Shown: in pieces, positions 15,857 through 29,194 of the stretch
Layout: each line of letters opens with the position of its first letter
Numbering within the stretch: the first letter of the stretch is position 1
DNA from: Stenotrophomonas sp. NA06056
GTDB lineage: Bacteria; Pseudomonadota; Gammaproteobacteria; Xanthomonadales; Xanthomonadaceae
DNA: 64,000 nt
Direction: 5' to 3'
Assembly: GCF_013364355.1 (NCBI RefSeq)
Contig: NZ_CP054931.1
Span: 2,790,001-2,854,000, forward strand
Notes under the pieces: model-generated
The model's database searches: none
The model's input: only the letters and a program-made list of their open reading frames with translations
Told to the model about the DNA's origin: nothing
Translations under genes and position numbers: made by a program

Positions 15857-15870
<14 letters not shown>
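15514..15870 (+). CDS. bufferin/GigP-like RiPP precursor with four EGKCG motifs
   Basis: 118 aa. A Sec signal peptide ([20 protein letters not shown], cleavage near ASA-L) is followed by [17 protein letters not shown] and then an Ala/Lys/Gly-rich tail. All four cysteines sit in identical EGKCG motifs: residues 67-71, 78-82, 106-110 and 111-115. Bufferin precursors (DUF2282-type) carry such motifs; their Cys are modified by an MNIO enzyme to heterocycles that bind copper in the periplasm (established knowledge of the family). The modifying gene overlaps directly downstream. Chemistry and metal here are inferred from those homologues. The Lys-rich tail resembles membrane-proximal or metal-buffer proteins. 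Confidence 0.85.
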
Positions 15871-18025
<2,155 letters not shown>

Positions 18026-18050
18026 ACGCCAACCTTGATCGGCGCGCAGT

Positions 18051-18071
18051 GTGCCAACCAAGGTTGGCACC
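18051..18071. repeat. SMAG-type palindrome between doxX and rnt
   Basis: GTGCCAACCAAGGTTGGCAC, preceded at 18022 by GTAG and by a partly matching unit (GCCAACCTTGATCGGC). It lies after the doxX stop and before rnt. Confidence 0.6.
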
Positions 18072-18107
18072 TGCCGGGATCCCGGGTGCTCAGGGTCGCT
18101 CTGCTAG

Positions 18108-18767
<660 letters not shown>

Positions 18768-18938
18768 GGCGGCCAACGGCGGAGCCCCTCGTGGCGGGCT
18801 GACAGCGAATTGGGGTGTGGCCGGGCGCCACGGATACGTTCCTGGGCGCCACGGAAAGATCAGAAACGCGGGAGCAACAGCGGGTCGCTGCGCTCGATGC
18901 TGCCGGCTAGCGCTGTGGTGAGTCACTTCTGTGGTGGG

Positions 18939-18985
18939 TGCCGACCGTTGGTCGGCATTACAGTAGGTCCACGCCATGCGTGGAT
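18939..18985. repeat. SMAG-type palindrome pair
   Basis: TGCCGACCGTTGGTCGGCA (18939-18957), then GTAG and GTCCACGCCATGCGTGGAT (18967-18985). They lie between the convergent rnt and diguanylate cyclase genes in a 230-bp gap that holds nothing else I recognise. Confidence 0.6.
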
Positions 18986-18998
18986 GCTTCGCACCCGA

Positions 18999-21900
18999 TC
19001 AACCGATGCTGGTGCGATCCCGCCCGTCACTCTTTGCACGGTACAACGCGCGGTCGGCACGCTGGTACAGCAACGCCGGGGTGCGGTCGTCGCCATCCAG
19101 TTCCACCAGACCAGCGCTGAAGGTCACCCGCAGGCCAGGTATGCCGGCCCAGTCCGGATGGTCATGGAACAGGCCACGCAGGCGCGCGCACAGTTGTGCC
19201 GCCTCCTCCAGCCGGGTGTCATTGAGCAGCAGTGCGAATTCTTCGCCGCCGGTGCGTGCCGGCAGGTCCGAGTCACGGCTGGCTGCGGCGATCACCTGGG
19301 CCACTTCCACCAGTACCGCATCACCGATGCTGTGGCTGTGCTGATCGTTGACGTCCTTGAAGTGGTCGATGTCCAGCACCACCAGGCACAGCGGATGGCC
19401 GCTGCGCTGGGCACGGGCGAAATCGCGGGCCAGCGCCTCGTCGAAGCCGCGGCGGTTGGCCAGCCGGGTCAGCGCATCCTCGCGGGCCTGTCGTTCGAAT
19501 GCCTCGGCCTGCCGCGCCAGGCGCTCGGCCAGTTCGGTCTTCTCCTGGTTCAACGCCTGCAGGTGCACGGTCTGCGCCTGCAGGTCGAAGGTTGCCTCAT
19601 CCACGCGCCGTGCCAGGCGCAGGTTGCTGGCCTTGTACTGCTTCAGCAGGAAGCGGTACAGCGCCACCAGCGCGGCCAGCAGCACCAGCCCGATCAGCGC
19701 CTGCACGCTGCGTCGCTGCCACCAGAACGGCTCGACAGTGAAGCTCCACACCGCTTCCTGATGACCCCAGCTACCGCCCGGGTGCGAGGCCGCCACGTGC
19801 AGCGTGTAGTCGCCCGGCGGCAGGCCGACGAACTCCACGCTGCGCTGCGGGCCACGCTCTACCCAGCCGCTGTCCAGCCCCTCCAGCCGCGTGCGGTAGC
19901 GGATGCGGTCGGACATCAGGTAGCTCAGGCCCACGTAGCTCACCGCAAGCCGCCGCCCACCGGGAATCAGATTGCGCTCGGGGCCCTCCCAGTGCACCGG
20001 CGCACCGTCGACCTGTACGTTCTCGATTGCCGCAGGGGGTGCCGGACGTTCGCGGAAACGCTGCAGCCGCTGCGGATCGACCATGCTCAGGCCACCGGCG
20101 GTCACCACCCAGAACGTACCGTCCTTGCGCAGGATCGCCGAAGGGCCGGAGCTGCCGTTGGCCTGCGCATTGGCCATGCCATCGATTTCGTTGTAACGCT
20201 CCACGGTCACCCGCGGCGCGCGTCCGTCAGCCACGGCGTTGAGCGTCGCCATATCGGTACGCAGCACGCCGCGGTTGCTGCTGATCCACACATTGCCCAG
20301 GCGGTCGGGCACCAGCTGGAACACCGCATCCACCGGCATGCCCTGCTCCAGGCCCACGCGCGCCAGCCTGCCGCCCTGCCAGCGGTACAGCCCGCGGTCA
20401 CTGCTGATCCACATCGCATCGCCGATCTGGTGGAAACCGAACACGCTGCGGCCACCGCCCAGCGGCGCCAGGTCGATCGACTGCACCCGATCACCGCGCA
20501 GCACACGGATGCCCTCAATGGTGCCGATCCACAGATTTCCCTGGTGATCGTGTTCCAGCGCGGTGGTCAGGCCTCCCGGCATGCCGGGAACCGTGGGCAC
20601 GCTTACCTGGTCACCCTCGATGCGCACCACGCCCTTCTGCGTGCCCGCCCAGACCACGCCGTCAGGTGCGATGCTGATCGCGCGGATGTTGCCGCCCGGC
20701 AGGCCATCGGCCGCCGCGTAGTTGTGGCGCAGGCGGCCATCGGCATGCAACCGGTAGATGCCATCGCCGAAGGTGCCCACCCACACGTCGCCGCCCGGGT
20801 CCTGGGCCAGGCTCAGCACCGACGGTGCCTTGCCGCCGCGGTTGTGCAGCGGCACCGGACGGAAGCGGCCATCGGCGGTCTGCTGGTCCAGGCCGCTGGC
20901 GCTGCCCACCCAGAGCTTGCGGTCGCGGTCCTCGAACACGGTGCGCACATAGTCGCCGCTGAGACCGTCACGCTCGGTGTAGCTGCTGAACAGGGTTTCG
21001 CGCAGGCGGTACAGGCCGCCGTTGGCGCCGACCCAGATGCTGCCCTCGGCGTCTTCGCGCAGGCTGACCACACGCCCGCCGGGCAGGTTCAGACCCGCCG
21101 GGAGGCGTTCCAGGCCGTGCGCCGAGATGCGCAGCAGGCCCTGGTTCTCGGTGCCCAGCCACAGGTCGCCATGACGGTCCTGCAGCATGGCGGTCAAATG
21201 CAGCTGGCCGGGCAGCCGGTGCACCAGCACCAGGCGATCGTCCTCCACCTTGTACAGACGCTCGCCGGCGACGATCCACAGTGCGCCATCGGGCGCGCGA
21301 TAAGGCCACGACAGCCCCTTGTCCACGCCCCATGCCGCCGGCGCGCGCTGCAGCACGCCGTCGTTGTCGCGCAGCAGCAGGCCGTCGAGGGTGCCGATCC
21401 AGACCCGGTCCTGCGCGTCGACCGCCATCTTGGTGAAACTCATCGCCAGCGGCAGGTCCGGCGGTGGACGCTGGTAGACGATGCCCTTGTCCGGGGTCAG
21501 ATAGGCGATGCCCTTGCCTTCATACAGCAGCCACAGGCGCCCCTGGCTGTCCATCTGCATGGACTGGATCAGCACCTGCGGCGTATCGGGCCGGTGCTCC
21601 CAGACCCGCCACTGGCCATCACTGCCGCGGTGGCTGACATTGCCCCGCGAATCGCTGATCCACAGCCCGCCCTGCGGGTCGACCAGCAGCGCGCCGATGC
21701 CGTTGTCGCGCAACCCCGGCCGGGTACTGCGGTCGAACACGGTGAAATCCAGCCCGTTGTAGCGCACCAGGCCTTCCCAGGTGGCGAACCACAGGTGGCC
21801 TTCCGGGGTCTGCGCGATGTCGCGCAGCGAGTTGTGCGGCAGACCATTGCGCGAGGTCCACACGTCGATGGCGTAGTCGCGCAGTGGCGGCGCGCCACTC

Positions 21901-22019
21901 TGCGCGGCCAGCGGCGCGGCAATCGCCAGCAACAGCCACAGCATGCCCAGTCGCAGCAGGCGACCGATCCTTTCCGTGTGGCGCCCCGCCCGGCGCCCTC
22001 CTGCCCCCTGTCCGCCCAT
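18999..22019 (-). CDS. diguanylate cyclase with periplasmic two-component-propeller sensor
   Basis: 1006 aa. After an Arg-rich N-terminus and a hydrophobic signal (MLWLLLAIAAPLAAQS), about 14 propeller blades follow with repeated motifs such as GHLWFATWEGLVRYNG, GGLWISDS and GNLWIGTIEGI. A Y_Y_Y domain (ISYRTRLEGLDSGW type, here IRYRTRLEGLDSGW) precedes one transmembrane helix near 760-780, a coiled coil and a C-terminal GGDEF domain. The active-site loop is GGEEF (from residue 924), and RDSD five residues before it matches the c-di-GMP inhibitory I-site. Predicted: makes c-di-GMP in the cytoplasm in response to an external signal. The first Met (22019) or Met26 may be the start. Confidence 0.88.
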   Translation of the reverse strand: MGGQGAGGRRAGRHTERIGRLLRLGMLWLLLAIAAPLAAQSGAPPLRDYAIDVWTSRNGLPHNSLRDIAQTPEGHLWFATWEGLVRYNGLDFTVFDRSTRPGLRDNGIGALLVDPQGGLWISDSRGNVSHRGSDGQWRVWEHRPDTPQVLIQSMQMDSQGRLWLLYEGKGIAYLTPDKGIVYQRPPPDLPLAMSFTKMAVDAQDRVWIGTLDGLLLRDNDGVLQRAPAAWGVDKGLSWPYRAPDGALWIVAGERLYKVEDDRLVLVHRLPGQLHLTAMLQDRHGDLWLGTENQGLLRISAHGLERLPAGLNLPGGRVVSLREDAEGSIWVGANGGLYRLRETLFSSYTERDGLSGDYVRTVFEDRDRKLWVGSASGLDQQTADGRFRPVPLHNRGGKAPSVLSLAQDPGGDVWVGTFGDGIYRLHADGRLRHNYAAADGLPGGNIRAISIAPDGVVWAGTQKGVVRIEGDQVSVPTVPGMPGGLTTALEHDHQGNLWIGTIEGIRVLRGDRVQSIDLAPLGGGRSVFGFHQIGDAMWISSDRGLYRWQGGRLARVGLEQGMPVDAVFQLVPDRLGNVWISSNRGVLRTDMATLNAVADGRAPRVTVERYNEIDGMANAQANGSSGPSAILRKDGTFWVVTAGGLSMVDPQRLQRFRERPAPPAAIENVQVDGAPVHWEGPERNLIPGGRRLAVSYVGLSYLMSDRIRYRTRLEGLDSGWVERGPQRSVEFVGLPPGDYTLHVAASHPGGSWGHQEAVWSFTVEPFWWQRRSVQALIGLVLLAALVALYRFLLKQYKASNLRLARRVDEATFDLQAQTVHLQALNQEKTELAERLARQAEAFERQAREDALTRLANRRGFDEALARDFARAQRSGHPLCLVVLDIDHFKDVNDQHSHSIGDAVLVEVAQVIAAASRDSDLPARTGGEEFALLLNDTRLEEAAQLCARLRGLFHDHPDWAGIPGLRVTFSAGLVELDGDDRTPALLYQRADRALYRAKSDGRDRTSIG

Positions 22020-22223
22020 CAGCGCAGCGGCGGCGGCCAGCTGCGGATGCCGGTGGTGACGGCAGACGCGAACAGGATTGGCCGCACCACGCAGGGCGGC
22101 ATGCCGGCAGGAACGGGCAGGCTCATCGGACGAAGAATGGGGAAGTACGCAGATGATAGGGCAAACCCTGTCGCTGGCGTCACCGCACCCGGCACAACCG
22201 GGCCTGGACAGAAATCTCCGCTG

Positions 22224-23615
22224 CTACCGGGCCTCGGCACTCGTTGACCACTGCACCACCGCTTCCAGCCCACCCTCGGGACGGTTGCGCAACCACAGCC
22301 GACCACCGTCCTTTTCGGCCAGCGCACGGGCGATGGTCAGGCCCAGGCCGGCACCACCGGTCTCGCGCGAACGTGACGTCTCCACCCGCACGAACGGGTC
22401 GAATACCGCCTCCAGCTGGTCATCCGCCAGCCCGGGGCCGTCATCGGCGATGACCACCGTGATCGTGCCCTCGCCGCGCTCGACGCGTACCCGGGCGCGC
22501 TGTGCGTACATCACCGCGTTGTCCACCAGGTTGGAGAACAGACGGTGCATCGCCAACGGGCGCAGCATCAGCACTGCGCCGCTGCGGCCTTCAAAGACGA
22601 CGTCGGCGCCGTCCTCGGCGGTGTCCTCGACGATGCTCTCCAGCAGCGAATCAAGGTCCAGCGCGGCGCGTTGTTCGGCACTCTCCGCACTTCGCGCCAG
22701 TTCCAGGCCCTCACGTACCAGCGCCTGCATCGCGGCCAGGTCGCCGATCAGGCGCTCGCGCAAGGTTTCGTCGGTCACGTTTTCCAGGCGCAGGCGCAAG
22801 CGGGTCAGCGGTGTCTGCAGATCGTGGGTGATCGCTGCCAGCATCTGCGTGCGTTCGGCCAGGTGGCGCTGCAGCCGGTGCTGCATGGCATTGAAGGCTT
22901 CGGCGGCGCGCTGCACTTCGCGCGGCCCGCGCAGCGGCAAAGGTGCCCGCTGCAGGTCATCGCCCAGGTCCTCAGCGGCTGCCGCCAGTTCCTGCAGCGG
23001 CGCGCTGGCCATGCGTGCGACCACGTACGCCAGCACGGCGATGGCCAGCACCAGCAAGGTCAGGAACAGCGGGTCCACGGCGAGGATGCCGTTGTGCGCG
23101 ATCGCTGGTGAATCGAGAGCGAGCTTCAGCAAGGTGCCGTCGTTGAGCACCACGTCCACCGCCCGGCACTTGGGCGGGATGAAGGTGGGATCGCGTTCGC
23201 GTGGCGGCTTGCGGTGGCCCGGCGGCGGCGGCGGCAGCAGGTCCTGCAGCTTGGGAATGCAGGAACGGAACGAGGCGAAATGCACGTGCGCCCGCGATAC
23301 CGGGCCGGGGCGATCCTCCAGTACCTCCATCAGCGCCTTGTCGGCCCGGCCGATGCGCGCGCCGGGCTGCAGTGCGCGCACGCTGGGGCCACCGATCTCC
23401 AGCAGCCGCTCGCGCAGCTCCGGGTTGCCGTCCAGCAGGTTGATGTAGCCCTGCAGGCGGTCGGCGATGCGGTTCAGGTTCTGCCGCTCGAATTCCTGCT
23501 GCCGCTTGGAGCTGGCCAGCATGGTCGCGCCGATCGCGGCCACGCTCATGCCCAGCAGCAGGATCACGAACAGTCGTCCGACCATCGAGGACAGGAAGTG
23601 GCGCAGGCGCTTCAT
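22224..23615 (-). CDS. sensor histidine kinase of the system divergent from macABC
   Basis: 463 aa inner-membrane kinase. Transmembrane 1 (residues 12-33) and 2 (about 183-205) bracket a periplasmic sensor holding a Pro-rich stretch (LLPPPPPGHRKPPRERD). HAMP follows, then the phosphoacceptor box AITHDLQTPLTRL with His264, N-box NLVDNAVMYA, G1 DDGPGL, F-box-like FDPFVRVET and G2 GAGLGLTIA. The response regulator gene ends 6 nt upstream, so the two are cotranscribed. Target is probably the adjacent macABC efflux operon or envelope-stress genes; this is inference from position. Confidence 0.88.
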   Translation of the reverse strand: MKRLRHFLSSMVGRLFVILLLGMSVAAIGATMLASSKRQQEFERQNLNRIADRLQGYINLLDGNPELRERLLEIGGPSVRALQPGARIGRADKALMEVLEDRPGPVSRAHVHFASFRSCIPKLQDLLPPPPPGHRKPPRERDPTFIPPKCRAVDVVLNDGTLLKLALDSPAIAHNGILAVDPLFLTLLVLAIAVLAYVVARMASAPLQELAAAAEDLGDDLQRAPLPLRGPREVQRAAEAFNAMQHRLQRHLAERTQMLAAITHDLQTPLTRLRLRLENVTDETLRERLIGDLAAMQALVREGLELARSAESAEQRAALDLDSLLESIVEDTAEDGADVVFEGRSGAVLMLRPLAMHRLFSNLVDNAVMYAQRARVRVERGEGTITVVIADDGPGLADDQLEAVFDPFVRVETSRSRETGGAGLGLTIARALAEKDGGRLWLRNRPEGGLEAVVQWSTSAEAR

Positions 23616-23621
23616 CGCGGC

Positions 23622-24350
23622 TTATTCCAGGTTGACGGCCGAGGCCAGTACGTAGCCTTCATTGCGCACGGTCTTGATCAGGCCATCGGGGCCACCGTCA
23701 TCGGCCAGCTTGTTACGCAGCCGGCTGACCTGCAGATCAATCGCCCGGTCCTGCGCTTCATAGTTGCGGCCACTGCTGAGCGCCACCAGCTGCTCGCGCG
23801 AGAGCACCTTGTTGGCATGGGCGATGAACACCCGCAGCAGGCGGAACTCGGCGCCGGACAGCACCACCACGCGCCCGTCCGGGTCGACCAGGTGGCGATG
23901 CTCCAGGTCGAAGATCCAGCGCGAGAACCGTGCGCGGCGCACCGCCAGCGGCTCAAGGTTGGCAGGAAGCGCTTCGGTACGGCGCAGCACGTTGCGGATG
24001 CGCGCCAGCAGTTCGCGCGGCTCGAACGGCTTGGCCAGGTAGTCGTCGGCGCCCATTTCCAGACCGAGTACGCGGTCGATCGGCTCGGCGCGCGCGGTGA
24101 GCATGATCACCGGCGTGTTCGAGCGTGCGCGCAGGTCGCGGCACAGGGTCAGGCCATCTTCGCGCGGCAGGTTGAGGTCGAGCACGATCAGGTCCACGTG
24201 TTCGCGTTCCAGCAGCTGGCGCATGCTGGTGCCATCAGCGGCGGTGCTGACCTGGTAGCCCGCACGGCCGAGCTGCTCGGCCAGCAGGGTGCGGATATCG
24301 TTGTCGTCATCGACGATCAGCAAACGGTGCATCGGGTTTTCAGTCTCCAT
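23622..24350 (-). CDS. OmpR-family response regulator
   Basis: 242 aa. Receiver domain with acidic pocket IVDDDND, phosphoacceptor Asp58 (IVLDLNLPRE), Thr in MLTARAE and Lys in YLAKPFEPREL. The C-terminal winged helix has LSGAEFRLLRVFIAHANKVL and IDLQVSRLRNKL. Start at ATG 24348-24350 (METENPMHRLL); the internal Met7 is an alternative. The gene is divergent from macA with a 205-bp gap that contains the inverted repeat GTATCCC...GGGATAC (24407-24429), a possible operator. Confidence 0.9.
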   Translation of the reverse strand: METENPMHRLLIVDDDNDIRTLLAEQLGRAGYQVSTAADGTSMRQLLEREHVDLIVLDLNLPREDGLTLCRDLRARSNTPVIMLTARAEPIDRVLGLEMGADDYLAKPFEPRELLARIRNVLRRTEALPANLEPLAVRRARFSRWIFDLEHRHLVDPDGRVVVLSGAEFRLLRVFIAHANKVLSREQLVALSSGRNYEAQDRAIDLQVSRLRNKLADDGGPDGLIKTVRNEGYVLASAVNLE

Positions 24351-24406
24351 GTCGCGAATCATCCCGTGTCGGCAGCTGAACCGCATCCAGGCCAATGCGT
24401 ACCACT

Positions 24407-24429
24407 GTATCCCCCGCAACGCGGGATAC
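24407..24429. promoter_or_regulatory. inverted repeat in the regulator-macA intergenic region
   Basis: GTATCCC and GGGATAC arms are separated by 9 nt. The position between divergent promoters would suit a shared operator. OmpR-type regulators more often bind direct repeats, so this is weak. Confidence 0.3.
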
Positions 24430-24555
24430 CTGCTGATACGCCGTCTCGGCGACAGTGTTACATAGAGACACACCCTGAGGATTGAGCACAGCGTCGCTCG
24501 ATCTTCACAATGCCCACCAACGCCGCCACTGCGGCCCCCAGAGTGAAGCCGCCAC

Positions 24556-25794
24556 GTGATCTCCCGCCTGTTGCCCGCGACCCGCAAGGGTCGCCTGATG
24601 TTGATCGCCCTGCTTGTCCTGATCGCCGCCGTGTCCGCCTGGTGGCTGCTGCGCAAGCCGGCTGCACCCGCCCTGGCCACCACCCCGGTCAGCCGCGGCG
24701 ACATCGAACAGACGGTGGAGGCTACCGGCGTGATCGACGCCTACAAGCTGGTCAGCGTCGGTGCGCAGGCCTCCGGCCAGATCAAGTCGCTGAAGGTGCA
24801 ACTGGGCGATACGGTGAAGGAAGGCGACCTGATCGCCGAGATCGACGCCACCACCCAGCAGAACCAGGTGCTCAACGCGCAGGCCTCGCTGGACCAGGTG
24901 ACCGCGCAGCGCGCGGTGCAGCAGGCCACCCTGCGCCAGGCCGAACTGGAGTTCGCACGCCAGCAGCAGATGCTGGCCGCCGAAGCCACCTCGCGCCAGG
25001 AATACGATGCCGCCGAGGCCCAGCTGAAGACCGCGCGTGCGCAGCTGCAATCCTACGAGGCGCAGATCAAGGGCCGCGAAACCGAACTGGGCACCGCCCG
25101 TGCCAACCTGGCCTACACCCGCATCGTCGCGCCGATGGACGGCACCGTGGTGGCGGTGGTGGCCGAGGAAGGCCGCACGGTGAACGCCAACCAGACTGCG
25201 CCGACCATCGTGATGCTGGCACGGCTGGACGTGGTGACCGTCAATGCCGAGGTCTCCGAGGCCGACGTGGTCAAGATCAAGGCCGGCATGCCGGTGTACT
25301 TCACCACGCTGGGCGACCCGGACCGCAAGTACCACGCCACGCTGCGGCAGATCAATCCGGCACCGGCGTCGATCGCCAACGAGAGCTCGTCCAGTTCCAG
25401 CAGTTCGTCCAGTTCCAGCTCCAGCAGCGCGGTCTACTACAACGCGTTGTTCGACGTGGAAAACCCCGATGGCACCCTGCGCATCGACATGACCGCACAG
25501 GTATCGGTGCTGCTCAAGCAGGCCAAGGGCGTGTTGATGGTGCCGGCCGTTGCACTCGGCCCGAAGTCGCGCAATGGCGAGCGCATCGTGCGGGTGGTCG
25601 ATGACAAGGGCCAGCCGCAGCCGCGCAAGATCAAGGTCGGCATCAACAACGGCGCCAACGTCGAGGTCCTGTCCGGCCTGCAGGAAGGCGAGCGCGTGGT
25701 GGTCGGCGAAGGTGGCGCTGCGGCAGCTGCCGGTGGCGGCAACCGCGGCGGCATGCAGATGCGGGTCGGCGGCCCGGGCATGGGGCGCCGATGA
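24556..25794 (+). CDS. macA: MacA-type periplasmic adaptor with poly-serine insert
   Basis: 412 aa membrane-fusion protein of an ABC-type tripartite pump. Membrane anchor at residues about 14-35 ([20 protein letters not shown]), first half of the lipoyl domain [20 protein letters not shown], a helical hairpin rich in Gln (residues 105-180), then beta-barrel [20 protein letters not shown] and membrane-proximal domain. Odd: a run of 15 serines follows ASIANE in the beta-barrel region, before [15 protein letters not shown]. Start GTG 24556 gives the normal anchor. The stop overlaps macB by 4 bp (ATGA). In S. maltophilia macABC contributes to drug, oxidative and envelope stress tolerance (established). 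Confidence 0.9.
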   Translation: MISRLLPATRKGRLMLIALLVLIAAVSAWWLLRKPAAPALATTPVSRGDIEQTVEATGVIDAYKLVSVGAQASGQIKSLKVQLGDTVKEGDLIAEIDATTQQNQVLNAQASLDQVTAQRAVQQATLRQAELEFARQQQMLAAEATSRQEYDAAEAQLKTARAQLQSYEAQIKGRETELGTARANLAYTRIVAPMDGTVVAVVAEEGRTVNANQTAPTIVMLARLDVVTVNAEVSEADVVKIKAGMPVYFTTLGDPDRKYHATLRQINPAPASIANESSSSSSSSSSSSSSSAVYYNALFDVENPDGTLRIDMTAQVSVLLKQAKGVLMVPAVALGPKSRNGERIVRVVDDKGQPQPRKIKVGINNGANVEVLSGLQEGERVVVGEGGAAAAAGGGNRGGMQMRVGGPGMGRR

Positions 25795-27749
25795 GCACGA
25801 CGGCACCGCTGCTGCGCCTGCGTGACCTGCGTCGTGAATTCCCGGCCGGCGACGACGTCATCGCCGTGCTGCGCGACGTCAACCTGGACATCCATGCCGG
25901 CGAGATGGTGGCCATCGTCGGCCAGTCCGGCTCGGGCAAGTCCACGCTGATGAACATCCTCGGCTGCCTGGACCGCCCGACCCGTGGCAGCTACCAGGTG
26001 GCGGGTCGCGAGACGGGGAGCATGGCGCCCGACGAGCTGGCCGAGCTGCGTCGCGAGCACTTCGGCTTCATCTTCCAGCGCTATCACCTGCTGGGCGATC
26101 TGGACGCGCGCGGCAACGTAGCCGTGCCAGCCGTCTATGCCGGCAGCCCCGGCCCGGTTCGCACTGCGCGTGCCGAGCAGCTCCTGCAGCGTCTGGGCCT
26201 GGCCGACCGCATGCACCACAAACCGGGGCAGCTGTCCGGTGGCCAGCAGCAACGCGTGTCGATCGCGCGTGCGTTGATGAACGGTGGCGAGGTAATCCTG
26301 GCCGACGAACCGACCGGCGCCCTGGATACGAAATCCGGCGAAGAAGTGATGGCCATCCTCGGCGAGCTGCATGCCGAAGGCCACACCATCATCATCGTCA
26401 CCCACGACATGAGCGTGGCCGAGCACGCACAGCGCATCATCGAGATCCGCGACGGCGAGATCATCGCCGACCGTGCCAATCCAGCCGCACCCAGCTACCG
26501 TGCGCAACGCGAGCCAAGCGCGGGCGTCGCCCATGGCAACAGCTGGCACGCGGCCCGCGATCGCTTCACCGAAGCGTTCCGGATGGCCCTGCTGGCGATG
26601 AACGCCCATCGCCTGCGTACCTTCCTGACCATGCTCGGCATCATCATCGGCATCGCCTCGGTGGTATCGGTTGTGGCACTGGGCAATGGCTCGCAGCAGC
26701 AGATCCTGCAGAACATCAGCGCGCTGGGCACCAATACCATCGACGTCTACCCCGGCCGCGGCTTCGGCGACATGCGTTCGGCACGGGTGCAGACCCTCAA
26801 GGCCAGCGATGCCGATGCCCTGTCGCGGCAGAGCTATGTCGACAGCGCCACCCCCAGCGTGTCCAGTTCGGTTACCGCGCGCTACCGCAACCAGTCAGCC
26901 ACCGCGCAGATCAGCGGTGTCGGCGAGCAGTACTTCCGGGTGAAGGGGGTAAGCCTGCTCAGCGGCAGCTTCTTTGACACCGATGCGGTGAAGGGACTGG
27001 CCCAGGTGGCGGTGATCGATGAGAACACCAAGACCCAGTTCTTCCCCGACAGCGACCCGATCGGCCAGGTGATCCTGCTTGGCAACGTGCCGGTGCGCGT
27101 GGTCGGCGTGGCCAAGAAGCAGAGCTTCGGTTTCGGCGGCAGCACCAGCCTGGGCGTGTTCGTGCCCTACACCACGGTGATGTCGCGCATGCTCGGGCAG
27201 AGCCATGTTTCCAGCATTACCGTGCGGGTGAACGATGAAACGCCGATGGATGCGGCGCAGGAAGCGATCACCCGGTTGCTGACCATGCGCCACGGCACCG
27301 AGGACTTTTTCCTCAGCAACAGCGCCGAGATCCGCGACACGATCGAACAGACCACGCGCACGATGACGCTGCTGATCGGCGCCATCGCCGCCATCGCGCT
27401 GCTGGTCGGTGGCATCGGCGTGATGAACATCATGCTGGTCTCGGTGACCGAGCGTACCCGTGAGATCGGCGTGCGCATGGCGGTAGGGGCACGGCAGAGC
27501 GACATCCGCCAGCAGTTCCTGATCGAAGCGGTGCTGGTGTGCCTGCTCGGCGGCTTGCTCGGCATCGGCCTGGCACTGCTGATGGGCGTGCTGATCGGCC
27601 GTTTCGCCAGCGATTTCCAGGTGCTGTTCTCCACCGCTTCCATCATTGCCGCCTTCGCCTGCTCCACCCTGATCGGCGTGGCGTTCGGCTTCCTGCCGGC
27701 ACGCAGTGCCGCCCAGCTCGACCCGGTGGAGGCCCTGGCCCGCGAATGA
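25791..27749 (+). CDS. macB: MacB-type ABC exporter (ATPase-permease)
   Basis: 652 aa. N-terminal ATPase: Walker [16 protein letters not shown]-loop IFQRYHLL, signature [15 protein letters not shown], Walker [13 protein letters not shown], switch His IIVTHDM. A linker leads to transmembrane helix 1 (near residue 270, [20 protein letters not shown]), a large periplasmic MacB_PCD domain ([13 protein letters not shown] and onwards) and three C-terminal helices including [20 protein letters not shown]. It drives substrates from the periplasm through an outer-membrane channel rather than across the inner membrane. It is coupled to macA upstream and the channel gene downstream (4-bp overlaps). Confidence 0.93.
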   Translation: MSTTAPLLRLRDLRREFPAGDDVIAVLRDVNLDIHAGEMVAIVGQSGSGKSTLMNILGCLDRPTRGSYQVAGRETGSMAPDELAELRREHFGFIFQRYHLLGDLDARGNVAVPAVYAGSPGPVRTARAEQLLQRLGLADRMHHKPGQLSGGQQQRVSIARALMNGGEVILADEPTGALDTKSGEEVMAILGELHAEGHTIIIVTHDMSVAEHAQRIIEIRDGEIIADRANPAAPSYRAQREPSAGVAHGNSWHAARDRFTEAFRMALLAMNAHRLRTFLTMLGIIIGIASVVSVVALGNGSQQQILQNISALGTNTIDVYPGRGFGDMRSARVQTLKASDADALSRQSYVDSATPSVSSSVTARYRNQSATAQISGVGEQYFRVKGVSLLSGSFFDTDAVKGLAQVAVIDENTKTQFFPDSDPIGQVILLGNVPVRVVGVAKKQSFGFGGSTSLGVFVPYTTVMSRMLGQSHVSSITVRVNDETPMDAAQEAITRLLTMRHGTEDFFLSNSAEIRDTIEQTTRTMTLLIGAIAAIALLVGGIGVMNIMLVSVTERTREIGVRMAVGARQSDIRQQFLIEAVLVCLLGGLLGIGLALLMGVLIGRFASDFQVLFSTASIIAAFACSTLIGVAFGFLPARSAAQLDPVEALARE

Positions 27750-29185
27750 AAACGATGACCCGACTGCCGTTCCCCGCTCCCTCGCGCCTGCTGCTGGCCG
27801 GTGCCGTACTGCTTGCACTCTCCGCCTGCGCTTCGGTGGGCCGCTATCCGGTCCAGGACCCCAGCGTTGCCGCCACCTATGGCCGAGGCGACGCGACCCT
27901 CAACGCGCCGGCCGACGACCCGCGCAGCGGCCTGGACACCCCGGCCCGCGACATCCGTCAGGACAACTGGTGGACGGGTTTCGGCGATGAGCGCCTGGAC
28001 CGCCTCGTTGCGCAGGCGTTGAGCGCCAACAGCGACCTCGGTGCTGCCGGCCTGGCCGTGCAGCGTGCACGCCTGCAGGCCGGCCTGGCCAGCAACGCGC
28101 TGTGGCCGCAGCCGTCCTCGTCCGGCGTAAACGGAAGTGGCAGCCGCGCCACCGATCGGGCCGACGACTGGCGTCGCAGCTATTCCACCGGTGTCTCGCT
28201 GGGGTGGGAAATCGACCTGTGGGGCCGCCTGCGCACCCAGCGCGACATCGCCCATTGGGAGGCGGACGCCAGCGAAGAAGACCGCCAGAACACGGCACTG
28301 CTGGTGATCGGGGATGTCATCAACCAGTACTGGGCGCTGGCCTACCTCAACCAGTCCATCGCCACCGGCCAGGCCAACCTCGAACGGCTGCAACGCACGC
28401 ATGAACTGGTGCAGGCGCGCTTCGATGCTGGTGCAGTTTCGCGACTGGAAGTACGCCAGGCAATGCAGAACCTGCAGTCGCAGCGTTCGGCACAGAGCGC
28501 GCTGGAGCAACAGCGGGTGGAAGTGCGCAATGCACTGACCGTGCTACTGGATGGCACGCCGTGGCCGCAGCAGGACGAGCCGCAGAACCTGCTGGAAGCG
28601 CAGAGTCCGTCCATTGCCGAAGGCCTGCCGGCCGATCTGCTCGGTCGCCGGCCCGATCTGCGTGCGGCCGAACTGCGGCTGCGCAACAGCCTTAAGACGA
28701 TCCGGGTGACCGCCACCCAGTACTACCCTGCATTGAGTCTTACCGGCAGCCTGGGGTCCAGCGCGACCTCGCTGGGCGATGTGCTGCGCAATCCGGTGGC
28801 CACGCTGGGCGCTGGCCTGTCGCTGCCCTTCCTCAACCTGCAGCGCGCGCAGCTGGATACGGATGTGGCCGGTACCAGCTACCAGATCGCCGCCACCAAC
28901 TTCCGCAAGACGCTGTACACCGCGCTGTCGGAGGTGGATAACGCTTTGTCCGCACGTGAGCAGCTGCTGCGCCAGGTGACTGCGTCCCAAGCGTCTTATG
29001 ACGAAGCGGTGGAAGTGGAGCGCGCGCAGGAAGTGCGCTATCGCGTGGGCGCCACCGATCTGCGCACCTGGCTGGAAGCGCAGCAGACCCGCCGCGACGC
29101 GGAGCTGTCACTGGCGCGGGTGCGGCAAAGCCAGTTGAACAACGACGTGACGCTGTTCAAGTCGCTGGGCGGCAGTGCGGGGTGA
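27746..29185 (+). CDS. macC: outer-membrane efflux lipoprotein (NodT/TolC type) MacC
   Basis: 479 aa. Signal and lipobox [10 protein letters not shown] give a lipid-anchored channel. Two OEP repeats follow: the [21 protein letters not shown] opening, [16 protein letters not shown] in the first, and [15 protein letters not shown] plus [18 protein letters not shown] in the second. It completes the macA-macB-macC pump. The ATG at 27746 overlaps the macB stop (ATGA). An inverted SMAG pair follows the stop and may act as the transcript-end stem. Confidence 0.9.
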   Translation: MKTMTRLPFPAPSRLLLAGAVLLALSACASVGRYPVQDPSVAATYGRGDATLNAPADDPRSGLDTPARDIRQDNWWTGFGDERLDRLVAQALSANSDLGAAGLAVQRARLQAGLASNALWPQPSSSGVNGSGSRATDRADDWRRSYSTGVSLGWEIDLWGRLRTQRDIAHWEADASEEDRQNTALLVIGDVINQYWALAYLNQSIATGQANLERLQRTHELVQARFDAGAVSRLEVRQAMQNLQSQRSAQSALEQQRVEVRNALTVLLDGTPWPQQDEPQNLLEAQSPSIAEGLPADLLGRRPDLRAAELRLRNSLKTIRVTATQYYPALSLTGSLGSSATSLGDVLRNPVATLGAGLSLPFLNLQRAQLDTDVAGTSYQIAATNFRKTLYTALSEVDNALSAREQLLRQVTASQASYDEAVEVERAQEVRYRVGATDLRTWLEAQQTRRDAELSLARVRQSQLNNDVTLFKSLGGSAG

Positions 29186-29194
29186 CTTCTTCTT

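Noticed and set aside
18810..22247. 1145-residue plus-strand reading frame
   Set aside because: It is the antisense of the diguanylate cyclase gene in GC-rich DNA, has an unusual Ala/His/Gln/Arg composition and no domain.
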